Below the pieces are notes generated by a model that saw only the letters and a program-made list of their open reading frames with translations, did not search any database and was not told where the DNA came from. From Serpens gallinarum (lineage in GTDB: Bacteria > Pseudomonadota > Gammaproteobacteria > Pseudomonadales > Pseudomonadaceae), in assembly GCF_014836765.1 (NCBI RefSeq), contig NZ_JACSQG010000001.1:62001-126000 (forward strand): a stretch of DNA of 64,000 bases. Reading direction: 5' to 3'. The translations under genes and the position numbers were made by a program. Shown in pieces: positions 11,763 to 23,514 of the stretch. Position 1 is the stretch's first letter. Each line of letters opens with the position of its first letter.

Positions 11763-12218
11763 TCAGTGGCTGCCGGAGTGCCCGAAGCCGCCGGTACCGC
11801 GCAGGCTGTTGTCGAACTCCTCGACCAGCTCGAAGTGCGCCTGCACCACCGGTACCAGCACCAGTTGAGCCAGGCGCTCGCCGATCTTGACGGTGAAGGC
11901 ATCGTTGCCACGGTTCCAGCAGGACACCATCAGCTCGCCCTGGTAGTCGGAGTCGATCAGCCCGACCAGATTGCCGAGCACGATGCCGTGTTTATGCCCC
12001 AGACCCGAGCGTGGCAGGATCAGCGCGGCCAGGCCCGGATCGGCAATATGGATGGCCAGCCCGGTGGGAATCAGTACGGTCTGGCCCGGTTGCAGGGTCA
12101 GGTCGTCCTGCAGCATGGCGCGCAGGTCGAGGCCGGCGGAGCCGGGCGTGGCGTAACCGGGCAGCGGGAAGTCGCGGCCCAGGCGGGGATCGAGAATCTT
12201 GGCTTGCAAAGCGTGCAT
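11763..12218 (-). CDS. dut: Deoxyuridine 5'-triphosphate nucleotidohydrolase (dUTPase)
   Basis: A 151-residue trimeric dUTPase that converts dUTP to dUMP and pyrophosphate, keeping uracil out of DNA and feeding dTMP synthesis. All five family motifs can be read: [35 protein letters not shown] and the C-terminal [10 protein letters not shown]. The ATG at 12218 gives normal length. It lies eight bases after coaBC and 28 bases before algC, so the three are probably co-transcribed. Confidence 0.97.
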   Translation of the reverse strand: MHALQAKILDPRLGRDFPLPGYATPGSAGLDLRAMLQDDLTLQPGQTVLIPTGLAIHIADPGLAALILPRSGLGHKHGIVLGNLVGLIDSDYQGELMVSCWNRGNDAFTVKIGERLAQLVLVPVVQAHFELVEEFDNSLRGTGGFGHSGSH

Positions 12219-12226
12219 AACAGGTC

Positions 12227-13435
12227 TCAGTGGGCCGCGTAACGCGCGGCGATAAGGGCGATCAACTGGCGGGCGATCTTGCCCTTGCTGGTTTGGGCGA
12301 AGCCAGTCTGCTGCAACTGGCGGTCGATGACGGTGATGGCGTTCTCTTCGCTGTTGAAGCCAATGCTCGGATTGGCCACATCGTTGGCGACGATCAGGTC
12401 GAGGTTCTTGTCCTTGAGCTTGCGTGCGGCGTAATCGAGCAGGTGTTCGGTTTCCGCGGCGAAGCCGACGCTGAACGGCCGGTCGGGACGCGCGGCCAGG
12501 GTGGCCAGAATGTCCGGGTTGCGCACCATCTGCAGGTACAGGCCGTCGCCGGTGGTGGGGTCTTTCTTGAGTTTGTGCGGCGCAACGACCTCGGGACGGT
12601 AATCGGCCACCGCCGCGGCGGCGATGAGGATATCGCTGGGCATCGCCGCTTCGCAGGCGGCGAGCATGTCGCGGGCACTGACCACGTCGATGCGCTGCAC
12701 GCGATCCGGGGTTGGCAAAAACACCGGGCCGCTGACCAATGTCACCTGGGCGCCGGCTTCGGCGGCCGCCTCCGCCAGGGCGAAGCCCATCTTGCCGGAG
12801 CTGTGGTTGGTGATGTAGCGCACCGGGTCGATGTTTTCCTGCGTGGGTCCGGCGGTGATCAGCACGCGCACGCCGTCCAGCACGTTGCGTTGGAAGCAGT
12901 CGGCGGCCAATTGCGCCAGGTCGTCGGCTTCCAGCATGCGCCCGAGGCCCACGTCGCCGCAGGCCTGACTGCCCGATGCCGGGCCGAACAGGCGCATGCC
13001 GCGCTGGGCAAGCGTCTGCGCATTGGCCTGAGTGGCCGGGTCGCGCCACATGGCCTGGTTCATGGCCGGCGCCAGGGCAACCTGGGCGTCGGTGGCCAGA
13101 ACCAAGGTGGTCAGCAGGTCATTGGCCACGCCCTGTGCCAAGCGCGCCATGATGTCGGCGGTGGCCGGGGCGATCAGCACCAGGTCGGCCCATTTGGCCA
13201 GCTCGATATGCCCCATCGCGGCTTCGGCGGCGGGGTCGAGCAGGTCCAGGTGCACCGGATGGCCGGATAGCGCCTGCAGGGTCAGCGGGGTGATGAATTC
13301 GCGGCCGCCATGGGTCATGACGACATGAACGTCGGCGCCCTGGTCGCGTAAGCGACGCACCAGTTCGGCGCTCTTGTAGGCAGCGATGCCGCCGCCGACG
13401 CCCAGCACGATGCGTTTCCGATAGAGTCGCTGCAT
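12227..13435 (-). CDS. coaBC: Bifunctional phosphopantothenoylcysteine synthetase/decarboxylase
   Basis: A 402-residue enzyme for two steps of coenzyme A synthesis. The N-terminal FMN decarboxylase (CoaC, about 1-190) shows [16 protein letters not shown], the active-site [19 protein letters not shown] and the Cys loop [13 protein letters not shown]. The C-terminal synthetase (CoaB) shows [18 protein letters not shown] and HKLKKD. First gene of the coaBC-dut-algC-argB string and divergent from radC across 143 bases, the order known from P. aeruginosa. Confidence 0.97.
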   Translation of the reverse strand: MQRLYRKRIVLGVGGGIAAYKSAELVRRLRDQGADVHVVMTHGGREFITPLTLQALSGHPVHLDLLDPAAEAAMGHIELAKWADLVLIAPATADIMARLAQGVANDLLTTLVLATDAQVALAPAMNQAMWRDPATQANAQTLAQRGMRLFGPASGSQACGDVGLGRMLEADDLAQLAADCFQRNVLDGVRVLITAGPTQENIDPVRYITNHSSGKMGFALAEAAAEAGAQVTLVSGPVFLPTPDRVQRIDVVSARDMLAACEAAMPSDILIAAAAVADYRPEVVAPHKLKKDPTTGDGLYLQMVRNPDILATLAARPDRPFSVGFAAETEHLLDYAARKLKDKNLDLIVANDVANPSIGFNSEENAITVIDRQLQQTGFAQTSKGKIARQLIALIAARYAAH

Positions 13436-13578
13436 AGGCCAGCCTTTTAGCTAAGACGAGACAAGGCGCACAGCGCGACGCCTCCCCAGGCCAACGCTGC
13501 GCGTAAGGGCGGCTACGATATCACAGCGTCAATGGCGCACGCGGGGCAATGAGAACAAGAAAACGACAAGGAGACGTC

Positions 13579-14253
13579 ATGAGTATTCGCAATTGGCCGG
13601 TGGCGGAGCGGCCGCGGGAAAAGCTGCTCGAGCAAGGTGCGGCGGCATTGTCCGATGCCGAGCTGTTGGCGATTTTTCTACGTACCGGCGTGGTCGGACG
13701 CAGTGCCGTAGACCTGGCTCGCCATCTGCTCAATGAGTTCGGCAGCCTGCGATCGCTGCTGGAGGCGGACCTGTCCCGTTTCAGCTCCCACCTGGGCCTT
13801 GGTCCGGCCAAGTTTGCCCAGCTGCAGGCGGTGCTGGAGATGGGCCGGCGGCATCTGGCCGAGCGGATCAAGCGCGATTCGGCACTGGAAAGCCCGCAAG
13901 CCGTGCGCGACTACCTCAAGGCGCAGTTGCGCCACGAACCCCACGAAGTGTTCGGTTGCCTGTTTCTTGATGCCAAGCACCGTGTGCTGGCCTTCGAGGC
14001 GCTGTTTCGCGGCACCGTTGACGGTGCCAGCGTGTATCCCCGCCAGGTGGTCAAACGCGCCCTGGCGCACAACGCCGCCGCGTTGATCCTGACCCATAAC
14101 CATCCCTCGGGGGTGGCTGAGCCGAGCCAGGCTGATCGCCAGCTCACCGAACGGCTCAAAGAGGCGCTGGCCTTGGTCGATGTGCGTGTGCTCGATCATT
14201 TTATCGTCGGTGATGGTGAGCCGCTGTCGATGGCGGAGTCTGGCTGGATGTAA
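13579..14253 (+). CDS. radC: RadC/UPF0758 family protein, JAB metalloprotease fold
   Basis: A 224-residue protein with an N-terminal helix-hairpin-helix region ([20 protein letters not shown]) and a C-terminal JAB/MPN-type domain with the zinc motif LTHNHPSG and distal Asp. The molecular role is unsettled; the old link to DNA repair in E. coli traces to a recG allele. The start at 13579 is fixed by a strong AAGGAG six bases upstream; the open frame reaches back to 13549. Confidence 0.93.
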   Translation: MSIRNWPVAERPREKLLEQGAAALSDAELLAIFLRTGVVGRSAVDLARHLLNEFGSLRSLLEADLSRFSSHLGLGPAKFAQLQAVLEMGRRHLAERIKRDSALESPQAVRDYLKAQLRHEPHEVFGCLFLDAKHRVLAFEALFRGTVDGASVYPRQVVKRALAHNAAALILTHNHPSGVAEPSQADRQLTERLKEALALVDVRVLDHFIVGDGEPLSMAESGWM

Positions 14254-14345
14254 CGGTCCTGCAGGCGGCTCCCGCAGGTTGAAGTGCGCGCAGATTCCCT
14301 CGTGGGGCCGATTCATATCGGCTGACGGAGTCTGCTGCCTCGCCG

Positions 14346-15467
14346 CTAGATCTGCTGCAGCACCTCTTCCGCTGCTTGCCAGGGCAATCCATGCGCGTCG
14401 GCAACGCCGGAGTGGGTAAGTGTGCCGACGGCCAGATTCAGGCCGCGCCGTAGGTGTGCATCATTCTGCAACGCCTGGCGGCAGCCCTGGTCGGCCAGGG
14501 CGATGACGAAGGGCAGGGTGGCGTTATTCAGCGCCAGGGTCGAGGTGCGGGCCACCGCGCCAGGCATGTTGCTCACGCAGTAATGCACCACATTATCGAC
14601 GATGAAGGTTGGCTTGGCGTGGGTGGTCGGTCGTGAGGTTTCCGCGCAGCCGCCCTGGTCGATGGCCACATCCACGATCACGGAGCCGGGCAGCATGCGT
14701 TTGACCATGTCCGCCGAGATCAGCTTGGGCGCCGCCGCGCCGGGAATCAGCACACTGCCGATCACCAGGTCGGCGGTCAGGAGGCGCTCCTCCAGGCTGT
14801 CGCGGGTCGAGTACAGGGTCTGCACGCGGTTGCCGTACTGGGCATCCAGGCGGCGCAGGGCATCGACCTGGGTGTCCAGCACACTGACTTCCGCGCCAAG
14901 CCCCACCGCCATGGCCAGCGCCTGGCTGCCGACCACCCCCGCGCCGAGAATCAGCACCTTACCCGGCGCCACCCCCGGCACACCGCCGAGCAGCACACCG
15001 CGCCCGCCCTGCGGTGTTTCCAGGCAATGGGCGCCGGCCTGGATGGCCATGCGTCCGGCGACTTCGGACATCGGCGCCAGCAACGGCAGGCGACCCTGGG
15101 CATCGGTGACGGTTTCATAGGCAATGCAGGTGGCGCCGCTGGCCAGCAGCTCGTCGGTCTGTGCGCGGTCCGCCGCCAGGTGCAGGTAGGTGAACAGGCA
15201 ATGCTGTGGCGTCAGTCGGGCGCGTTCTTCAGGCTGCGGTTCCTTGACCTTGACGATCAATTCGCTGGCCCCGTAGAGCGTGTCGGCATCGGCGACCACC
15301 AGGGCGCCCGCCGCTTCGTATTGCAGGTCGTGAAAGCCGATGGCCGCTCCCGCCTGACTCTGCACCAGCACGCGATGGCCATGGTGGATGAGTTCCGCCA
15401 CCGAGGCCGGGGTCAGGCCGACGCGGTTTTCCTGGGGTTTGATTTCCTTGGGCACGCCGATTTCCAT
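14346..15467 (-). CDS. ald: Alanine dehydrogenase
   Basis: A 373-residue NAD-dependent enzyme that interconverts L-alanine with pyruvate and ammonium. Recognised by MEIGVPKEIKPQENRVGLTP, the substrate Lys in VKVKEPQ, the catalytic His in LFTYLHLA, the dinucleotide-binding ILGAGVVGSQALAMAVGLGA and the Asp loop VDVAIDQGGCAETSRPT. The start at 15467 has AAGGAG eight bases upstream; that site overlaps the stop codon of the slipin gene, so the two are probably co-translated. Its place behind nfeD and a slipin gene is unusual and I know no mechanism for it. The 92 bases to radC hold only a short GCCGAT...ATCGGC repeat without a T tract. Confidence 0.93.
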   Translation of the reverse strand: MEIGVPKEIKPQENRVGLTPASVAELIHHGHRVLVQSQAGAAIGFHDLQYEAAGALVVADADTLYGASELIVKVKEPQPEERARLTPQHCLFTYLHLAADRAQTDELLASGATCIAYETVTDAQGRLPLLAPMSEVAGRMAIQAGAHCLETPQGGRGVLLGGVPGVAPGKVLILGAGVVGSQALAMAVGLGAEVSVLDTQVDALRRLDAQYGNRVQTLYSTRDSLEERLLTADLVIGSVLIPGAAAPKLISADMVKRMLPGSVIVDVAIDQGGCAETSRPTTHAKPTFIVDNVVHYCVSNMPGAVARTSTLALNNATLPFVIALADQGCRQALQNDAHLRRGLNLAVGTLTHSGVADAHGLPWQAAEEVLQQI

Positions 15468-15471
15468 GGGC

Positions 15472-16227
15472 TCACTCCTTGACCACGCGAATGCCACTGA
15501 GCAGGTCGACCGGCATCGGGAACAGGATGGTGGAGTTTTTGTCCGTGGCGATGGCGCTCAGCGTCTGCATGTAGCGCAACTGCATGGCGCCCGGTTGCTG
15601 GGCCAGCACCTGGGCGGCCTGCATGAGTTTTTCCGAGGCCTGCAATTCGCCTTCGGCGTGAATCACCTTGGCGCGCCGCTCACGTTCCGCCTCGGCCTGG
15701 CGGGCGATGGCGCGGATCATCGACTCGTCCAGATCGACGTGCTTGATTTCAACGTTAGCCACCTTGATGCCCCAGGCGTCGGTCTGGGCATCCAGAACCT
15801 TTTGAATGTCAGCATTCAGGCGCTCGCGCTCGGCGAGCATGTCGTCCAGTTCGTGCTTGCCGAGTACCGAGCGCAGTGTGGTCTGCGCCAGCTGGCTGGT
15901 GGCGGCGTGGTAGTCCTCGACCTGAATGATCGCCTTTTGCGCATCGAGCACCCGGTAATAAATCACCGCATTGACCTTCACCGAGACGTTGTCGCGGGAA
16001 ATCACATCCTGGGTTGGCACATCCAGCACGATGGTGCGCAAGTCGACGCGAACCATCTGTTGCAGGCCGGGGATCACCAGAATCAGTCCCGGGCCCTTGA
16101 CCTTCCAGAAGCGGCCCAACTGGAACACCACGCCCCGTTCGTACTCGCGCAGAATGCGAAAGGCCGACAGGATCAGGGCAACCAGCAGGATCACCACCAT
16201 GGAAACACTCAAGGAATAGCCCATCAT
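15472..16227 (-). CDS. Slipin / stomatin-like SPFH-domain membrane protein
   Basis: A 251-residue protein with one N-terminal membrane helix (about residues 6-23), followed by [14 protein letters not shown] and an SPFH/band-7 domain ([24 protein letters not shown]), then a helical oligomerisation region rich in Ala, Glu and Arg. Slipins form membrane microdomain rings and in bacteria are usually encoded beside an NfeD-type protease that cleaves them, as here. The start ATG overlaps the nfeD TGA (ATGA). A second ATG follows at once (16224); either could be used. Confidence 0.92.
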   Translation of the reverse strand: MMGYSLSVSMVVILLVALILSAFRILREYERGVVFQLGRFWKVKGPGLILVIPGLQQMVRVDLRTIVLDVPTQDVISRDNVSVKVNAVIYYRVLDAQKAIIQVEDYHAATSQLAQTTLRSVLGKHELDDMLAERERLNADIQKVLDAQTDAWGIKVANVEIKHVDLDESMIRAIARQAEAERERRAKVIHAEGELQASEKLMQAAQVLAQQPGAMQLRYMQTLSAIATDKNSTILFPMPVDLLSGIRVVKE

Positions 16228-17612
16228 CGCTCTGTCTCCCGGGTTGTTGGCGTGTCGTTGGCTGCGACCTGCAGCGTGAGTCCCTGGCGCGCCTGCACCT
16301 GCACCTGTTGCCCGGCACGCAGCGGCGTCGTGCTCTCTACCTGCCAGCGCTCGCCTTGCAGGGTTACCCAGCCGCAGCGGGCATCGCTTTGCAGCGCCTC
16401 GATGGTGGCCAGGCTGCCCACCAGGCCGGCATCGCCCGCCACCGACACTTGGCGGCGAGCGCGCAAGGCCATGGCCAGAATGGCCAGCATCAACCCCGCG
16501 CTGATCAGCGCCAGGGTGACGATCAGCGGCAGCGGAATGCCGTAACCGGGCACCTCGGTGTCGATGAGGATCAGCGCGCCGAAGATGAACGCCGCGATGC
16601 CGCCGAATCCCAGCACACCGAAGCTGGGCAAAAACGCCTCGGCCGCCATGCACACCAGGCCGAGCAGAATCAACGCCATGCCGGCATAACTCACCGGCAG
16701 CAATTGCAGGGCGTACAGCCCGAGGATCAGGCAAATGCCACCGACCACGCCGCCCACGCCGGAGCCGGGATTGGAGAATTCGAAGATCAGCCCATAGATG
16801 CCGATCATCATCAGGATCAGTGCCACGCTGGGGTTGGTAATCACTGCCAGAATGCGCGTGCGCCAGTCGGGCAGCCGTTCCTGCAAGGCGGCGCCGGCAG
16901 TGGCCAGGGTTTTCGGGCCGGCAACCGTGTCCAGCGTCTTGCCGTCCAGCTGGGCGAGGAGTGCCGGCAGGTCGGCGGCTACGTAATCAATGACCTTGAG
17001 CTTCAGGGCTTCCTCGGCGGACAGGCTGACGGCCTCGCGCACCGCCTGTTCGGCCCACTCGGCATTGCGTCCACGCAGGTTGGCCAGGCCGCGGATATAC
17101 GCAGCGGCATCGTTGACCTGTTTGCGGGTCATGGCATCACCGCCCGGCTCAGCCGGCGCGTTACCTTCCGGCGGCTCGGCATCCGGGGTGGGCTGTGGCT
17201 GTTGCGGCGGTGTTCCAGGAGCGCCGCCAATGGCTACCGGCGTTGCCGCACCCAGGTTGGTGCCCGGCGTCATGGCCGCGACATGGCTGGCATATAGGAT
17301 GTAGGTGCCGGCGCTGGCCGCGCGTGCGCCGCCTGGCGATACGTAGCTGACCACCGGTACCGGGCTGGCGAGGATCGCCTTGATGATGTCGCGCATGGAG
17401 GTGTCCAGCCCGCCCGGCGTGTCGATGCGCAGAACGATCAGTTGCGCCTCGTCAGTGCTGGCGCGCGACAGGCCGCGCACCACGTAGTCCGCACTGGCGG
17501 GCCCGATCACGCCCTCGACGCTGAGCACGGTAATCGGGCCAGCGGCATTCCCCACACCCGCCACGGTGAGCAAGAGGAACGACATGAGCAACTGGCGCAG
17601 GAAAGCGGGCAT
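16224..17612 (-). CDS. nfeD: NfeD-type membrane serine protease (long form)
   Basis: A 462-residue protein with a signal peptide (about 1-23), a ClpP-like periplasmic serine protease domain (about 27-225), four or five membrane helices (about 245-390) and a C-terminal OB-fold NfeD domain. The catalytic Ser is in [12 protein letters not shown] (Ser100). The general-base Lys is probably Lys164 in [18 protein letters not shown] Pro/Ala-rich insertion (about 125-160) separates the two. Homologues cleave the stomatin/slipin partner, whose gene overlaps the 3' end by four bases. First gene of the nfeD-slipin-ald operon. Confidence 0.93.
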   Translation of the reverse strand: MPAFLRQLLMSFLLLTVAGVGNAAGPITVLSVEGVIGPASADYVVRGLSRASTDEAQLIVLRIDTPGGLDTSMRDIIKAILASPVPVVSYVSPGGARAASAGTYILYASHVAAMTPGTNLGAATPVAIGGAPGTPPQQPQPTPDAEPPEGNAPAEPGGDAMTRKQVNDAAAYIRGLANLRGRNAEWAEQAVREAVSLSAEEALKLKVIDYVAADLPALLAQLDGKTLDTVAGPKTLATAGAALQERLPDWRTRILAVITNPSVALILMMIGIYGLIFEFSNPGSGVGGVVGGICLILGLYALQLLPVSYAGMALILLGLVCMAAEAFLPSFGVLGFGGIAAFIFGALILIDTEVPGYGIPLPLIVTLALISAGLMLAILAMALRARRQVSVAGDAGLVGSLATIEALQSDARCGWVTLQGERWQVESTTPLRAGQQVQVQARQGLTLQVAANDTPTTRETER

Positions 17613-17956
17613 ATCCGGTATACCTCGGGTAGCGAACCGGTCTTGTCAGGATAGTTGACCCCCCTTAGCCAGCGACGAGCCATCCGGCGCCCGTAATGCT
17701 TATATCGATGCGCAATAACGGTCGAATAAATATAGTTTTTGGTATTAAGCGTTGCGAATACCGGAGCCCTGTGTCGCCAGGAGCGGATGTTCCTAGGCGC
17801 GACCAGCTCGCATGTAGCGACTCCAGAAGGATTGAACTTAGGAGGGGGGTTGGGCCTTCGCAGTCATGCACCGGTTCAGCCGTGCCTCGGTAAGTCTGCT
17901 GTTCGTCTCAACTGCGTTACTCTGCCCGCGATTTCGCCGTACAGGATGTTTCGTCG
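17613..17956. other. nfeD-yccS divergent intergenic region
   Basis: 344 bases with no gene I can support. Part of it (about 17695-17760) is visibly A/T-richer than its surroundings and probably holds the divergent promoters, but I cannot pick boxes with confidence. Short open frames here have no recognisable protein or ribosome-binding site. An AGGAGGGGGG run near 17840 is not followed by a start codon of any meaningful frame. Confidence 0.4.
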
Positions 17957-20146
17957 ATGCTTTCGCCTTCTCTGCGTCATTCTTTGCGCCGTTTATGGGG
18001 CAACGCCCAGCTGTCCTATGGCGTGCGGGTCTTTATCGCGCTGTCGGGTGCCATGCTGTTGTGTTGGCAGCAGGATCGCCTGGAACAGGTGATCCCGCTG
18101 TTTCTGGGCATTATTGCCAGCGCCCTGGCCGAAACCGACGACAACTGGTTCGGCCGTTTGCAGGCATTGCTGGTCACCCTGGTGTGTTTTGCCATCGCCG
18201 CGCTGGCCGTGCAGTACTTGTTCGCCTCGCCCTGGCTGTTCGTCAGTGCACTGGCGCTTTCCACCTTCTGTATGACCATGCTCGGTGCCGTCGGCCCGCG
18301 CTATGCCACCATCGGCTGGGCCACCTTGATCCTGGCCATCTACACCATGATCGGCGTGGACCAGCAAGGCGGCGTGGCGGGCAATTTCTGGCTGCAGCCA
18401 TTGTTGTTGCTGGCGGGAGCTGCCTGGTATGGCCTGCTGTCGGTGCTGTGGAACGCCCTGTTCGTCAACCAGCCGGTGCAACAGGGATTGGCGCGGCTCT
18501 TCGATGAGCTGGGCACTTACCTGAAAATCAAAAGCAGCCTGCTGGAACCGCTGCGTCAGTTGGATGTGGAGGAACGGCGCCTGGAACTGGCGCGGCAAAA
18601 TGGTCGCGTGGTCACGGCGTTCAACCAGACCAAGGAAATTCTCCTGCAGCGTGTTGGCAATGGCCGCACCGGGGCCAAGGTCAGTCGTTACCTGCGTCTT
18701 TATTTCACTGCCCAGGATATCCATGAGCGCGCCAGTTCCTCGCACTATCCCTACAACGAGCTGGCCGAGGCCTTCTTCCACAGCGATGTGATGTTCCGCT
18801 GCCAGCGGCTGCTCAATCAGCAGGGCAACGCCTGCAAGACACTGAGCCGAGCCATCCGCTTGCGCCAGCCCTTCGAGTATGGCGAGAGCCGGGCGGCGTT
18901 GGACGATCTCCAGGCTTCGCTGGCCTTCCTGCGCGCTCAGAACAACCCTGCCTGGCGCAAACTGCTGCGTTCACTCGGCGCGCTGGTCAATAACCTGGGC
19001 ACTCTGGAAGCCAAGCTGGCCGAGGCCAGCAACCCGGATGCCCTGGCCGAAGAGCAGGACAGCACCCTGTTCGACCGCTCGCCGCGTAGTTTCAAGGACG
19101 CCCTGGAACGCATTCGCTTGCAGCTGACGCCCACCTCGCTGGTGTTCCGTCATGCGTTGCGCCTGTCCATCGCCTTGTCGGCCGGTTATGGGCTGATGCA
19201 CTGGATCGAGCCGGGCCAGGGGTTCTGGATTCTCTTGACCACGCTGTTCGTCTGCCAACCCAACTACGGCGCCACGCGCACCCGCTTGCTGCAGCGTATC
19301 GGCGGCACCTTGATTGGTCTGGTCGCGGGCTGGGCACTGATCACGCTGTTCCCCCAACCGCTGTGGCAGGCTGTTCTGGCCGTGATCGCCGGGGTGGTGT
19401 TCTTCGCCACGCGCAGCAGCCGCTACACCTTGGCAACGGCGGCGATCACGCTGTTGGTGCTGTTCTGCTTTGCGCAGATCGGCGATGGCTACGAGCTTAT
19501 CTGGCCGCGGTTGTTCGATACCCTGCTGGGCAGTCTGATTGCCGGCTTGGCGGTCTTCCTGATCTTGCCCGACTGGCAGGGGCGACGCCTCAACCAGATG
19601 ATCGCCACCGTGTTGTCCTGCAACGCCCGCTACCTGCGGCAAGCCATGCAGCAGTACGAGACCGGCAAGCGCGACGACCTGGAGTATCGCCTGGCGCGAC
19701 GCAACGCCCATAACGCCGATGCGGCGCTTTCCACCACGCTGTCGAACATGCTGTTGGAGCCGGGGCACTTTCGCAAGGATGCCGAGCTGGGTTTTCACTT
19801 TCTGGTGCAGACTCACACCTTGCTCAGCTACCTGTCGGCGCTTGGCGCACACCGTGAAAGCCTGACCGAGGAACTGGGCGACAGTTTGCTCGACGACGCC
19901 AGCGAGCGCATAGCCGCTGCGCTCGAATCGATTGCCGCGAGCCTGAACGAGCGCGGCAGCGTGGCAGTGCACAGTGAAGAGGAGGAAGCGTTGGCCGCCC
20001 GATTGGAACAATTGCCGGAAGAGCAGGGGGACGGCCACCGCCTGGTGCAGACGCAGTTGGCGCTGATCTGCCGGCAACTGGCGCCATTGCGCACGCTGGC
20101 TGCTTATTTGCTCAAGCGGGGCCAGGCGACGCCCGCCGCAACGTAG
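17957..20146 (+). CDS. yccS: YccS/YhfK-type FUSC-family inner-membrane protein
   Basis: A 729-residue protein with two sets of membrane helices (about 20-140 and 395-520) separated and followed by cytoplasmic helical regions, the layout of the YccS/YhfK group of the FUSC/aromatic-acid exporter superfamily. Diagnostic stretches are ATIGWATLILAIYTMIGVD in the first half and WILLTTLFVCQPNYGATRTR in the second, the latter close to the FUSC signature. The substrate is unknown. The ATG at 17957 gives an N-terminus like that of YccS. It appears to be a single-gene unit. Confidence 0.88.
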   Translation: MLSPSLRHSLRRLWGNAQLSYGVRVFIALSGAMLLCWQQDRLEQVIPLFLGIIASALAETDDNWFGRLQALLVTLVCFAIAALAVQYLFASPWLFVSALALSTFCMTMLGAVGPRYATIGWATLILAIYTMIGVDQQGGVAGNFWLQPLLLLAGAAWYGLLSVLWNALFVNQPVQQGLARLFDELGTYLKIKSSLLEPLRQLDVEERRLELARQNGRVVTAFNQTKEILLQRVGNGRTGAKVSRYLRLYFTAQDIHERASSSHYPYNELAEAFFHSDVMFRCQRLLNQQGNACKTLSRAIRLRQPFEYGESRAALDDLQASLAFLRAQNNPAWRKLLRSLGALVNNLGTLEAKLAEASNPDALAEEQDSTLFDRSPRSFKDALERIRLQLTPTSLVFRHALRLSIALSAGYGLMHWIEPGQGFWILLTTLFVCQPNYGATRTRLLQRIGGTLIGLVAGWALITLFPQPLWQAVLAVIAGVVFFATRSSRYTLATAAITLLVLFCFAQIGDGYELIWPRLFDTLLGSLIAGLAVFLILPDWQGRRLNQMIATVLSCNARYLRQAMQQYETGKRDDLEYRLARRNAHNADAALSTTLSNMLLEPGHFRKDAELGFHFLVQTHTLLSYLSALGAHRESLTEELGDSLLDDASERIAAALESIAASLNERGSVAVHSEEEEALAARLEQLPEEQGDGHRLVQTQLALICRQLAPLRTLAAYLLKRGQATPAAT

Positions 20147-20215
20147 TGGCCCGTTCCGTCATTTGTCGGCGCAGGAGGTCGACCGGAGCGCACCCAGGCC
20201 GACCGCTGCAACGGG

Positions 20216-20446
20216 TCAGTTGGCCGGTGCTTCCTCTGTACCCGGATTGGTGTTGAAGTCGCTTTCCGGGGAGGTGGTCGGCGCGGGTGGCGTCGTATCA
20301 CCCGGTACGACCGGATCGGGCGTGACGGGCGGAGCCGGTTGCATGGTGTCGGCCGGTGGAAGGTCTCGCTGGTCTTCGTCATCAGGAGAGCAGCCGACCA
20401 GCAGGAAGCCGAGCAGTGCCGGCAGGACTAAATGCGCAAGACGCAT
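20216..20446 (-). CDS. Small proline-rich lipoprotein
   Basis: A 76-residue protein with a lipoprotein signal (FLLVGC, lipidated Cys at residue 19) and a disordered tail rich in Pro, Asp and Thr. GGAGG lies seven bases before the ATG. It is not recognised beyond that. The predicted location is the outer or inner membrane facing the periplasm; residue +2 is Ser, so sorting to the outer membrane is expected by the usual rule. Confidence 0.72.
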   Translation of the reverse strand: MRLAHLVLPALLGFLLVGCSPDDEDQRDLPPADTMQPAPPVTPDPVVPGDTTPPAPTTSPESDFNTNPGTEEAPAN

Positions 20447-20648
20447 GGTGAAACCTCCATCGATGGGGCTGGCAGCGGCCAGCCGGTTCTAAAAAAGCGT
20501 TACCCGGCGGCCCTGTCGGCGCTTACAGTCAGCCTGACAAAGCCACAATTTGTGACAAGCATTGCGCTCAAGAGTGCCGAACCCGGCTAGCGGCGCTGCG
20601 TGTCGAACGCCTGTTACCATGCCCAGCAACTTCTTTCTGGCTCACTCA

Positions 20649-21131
20649 ATGAACAAGCAACCGCTTCAGCAATTGCTACTGGCTCGCTTGCAGGCCGATC
20701 TGCGCGTGGCCATGGAGGCGGCACACACCGCCCATGCGGCGGCCACCGATGAAGAAAGCAAGGCCGAGAACAAATACGACACCCGCGGGTTGGAGGCAGC
20801 TTACTTGGCTGCTGGCCAGTCGCGCCGGGTCGAGGAGCTGCGCCAGGCGCTGCAGGTCTGTCAGAATCTGGTGCTGCGCCCCTTCGATGCGCAGGTGGGG
20901 ATTCAGCTCGGGGCGCTTTTGGAGTTGGAGGACGAGCAGGGCAGCCTGCTGACGCTGTTTTTGATGCCTGCTGCTGCCGGCATCAAACTGGTGTGGCAAG
21001 AGCGCGACGTTCTGCTCATCAGCCCGCACGCGCCGCTTGGCCAGAGCGTACTGGGCAAGGGCGAAGGCGATGAAGTAGAGGTGCGCATCGGTGCGCGCGT
21101 GCAGCGCTACGAGGTGCTGTCGGTCTGCTGA
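20649..21131 (+). CDS. GreA/GreB-family C-terminal-domain protein
   Basis: A 160-residue protein with a helical N-terminal part (about 1-75, ESKAENKYDTRGLEAAYLAAGQ) and a small beta domain of the GreA/GreB C-terminal type (GALLELEDEQGSLLTLFLMP ... SPLGQSVLGKGEGDEVEVRI). Such proteins bind RNA polymerase near the secondary channel (GreA, Rnk), so a role as a transcription factor is likely. The N-terminal part lacks the obvious acidic-tip pattern of GreA, so transcript cleavage is uncertain. The ATG at 20649 matches similar Pseudomonas proteins. The last 25 bases overlap the convergent metallopeptidase gene. Confidence 0.8.
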   Translation: MNKQPLQQLLLARLQADLRVAMEAAHTAHAAATDEESKAENKYDTRGLEAAYLAAGQSRRVEELRQALQVCQNLVLRPFDAQVGIQLGALLELEDEQGSLLTLFLMPAAAGIKLVWQERDVLLISPHAPLGQSVLGKGEGDEVEVRIGARVQRYEVLSVC

Positions 21132-21625
21132 GCCGCGCCGCTGTCGCGCCACACCAGGTAGACGCGCAAATCGAACTCCAGTTGGTGATAACCCGGCAGC
21201 ATGTGTTCGCACAGCTGGTAGAAAGCCTTGTTGTGTTCGAACTCGCGAAAGTGCGCCAGCTCGTGGACCACGATGGTGTGCAGAAACGCCGCGGGTGCGT
21301 CCTTGAACAGCGCCGCCACGCGGATTTCCTTCTTCGCCTTGAGCTTGCCGCCGTGTACCCGCGAAATGGCCGTGTGCATGCCCAGGGCATTCTTCACCAC
21401 GTCGAGCTTGCTATCGTAAAGCACCTTGTCCAGCCCCGGCGCGTTGCGCAAATGCCGCTGCTTGAGCTCGTTGGCGTAGTTGTACAGCGCCTTGTCGCTG
21501 AGCACCTGGTGGCGCTCGGCATAGCGGCGGTGCAGATAATCGCCCAAGCGATCAGTGGCCAGCAGCTGACGAACCTGCTCCTGCAAAGGGGCCGGATAGC
21601 CTTGCAGGTATCTGAACGCGGACAT
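21107..21625 (-). CDS. YgjP-like zinc metallopeptidase domain protein
   Basis: A 172-residue protein whose C-terminal half carries the HExxH-type site VVHELAHFREFEHNKAFYQLCEHMLP. The HELAH pair and the downstream His fit the YgjP/DUF45 metallopeptidase family, related to WLM/SprT-type proteases. Cytoplasmic, with no signal peptide. The ATG at 21625 follows GAGG by six bases and is preferred over a GTG two codons upstream. The target is unknown. It overlaps the convergent GreA/B-like gene by 25 bases. Confidence 0.83.
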   Translation of the reverse strand: MSAFRYLQGYPAPLQEQVRQLLATDRLGDYLHRRYAERHQVLSDKALYNYANELKQRHLRNAPGLDKVLYDSKLDVVKNALGMHTAISRVHGGKLKAKKEIRVAALFKDAPAAFLHTIVVHELAHFREFEHNKAFYQLCEHMLPGYHQLEFDLRVYLVWRDSGAAQQTDSTS

Positions 21626-21766
21626 GGGCACCTCGCAACGTATCAGGATGATGATCCCGTCGGCCGCTTGAGCGGTCGGGCGTGAACTGCGATCAGTGTC
21701 ACAAAAGTCCGTGGCGCGCCGACAGTGCGGGAGTGTAACCGAACAGAGAACGGCAATTGCGGCTAG

Positions 21767-23476
<1,710 letters not shown>

Positions 23477-23514
23477 GCGACGGACGCCCGCTCGCCATGG
23501 CTGAACCGCCGCAA

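Noticed and set aside
17665-17893. Two short open frames in the nfeD-yccS gap
   Set aside because: No ribosome-binding site, no hydrophobic or domain pattern, and they overlap each other on opposite strands.
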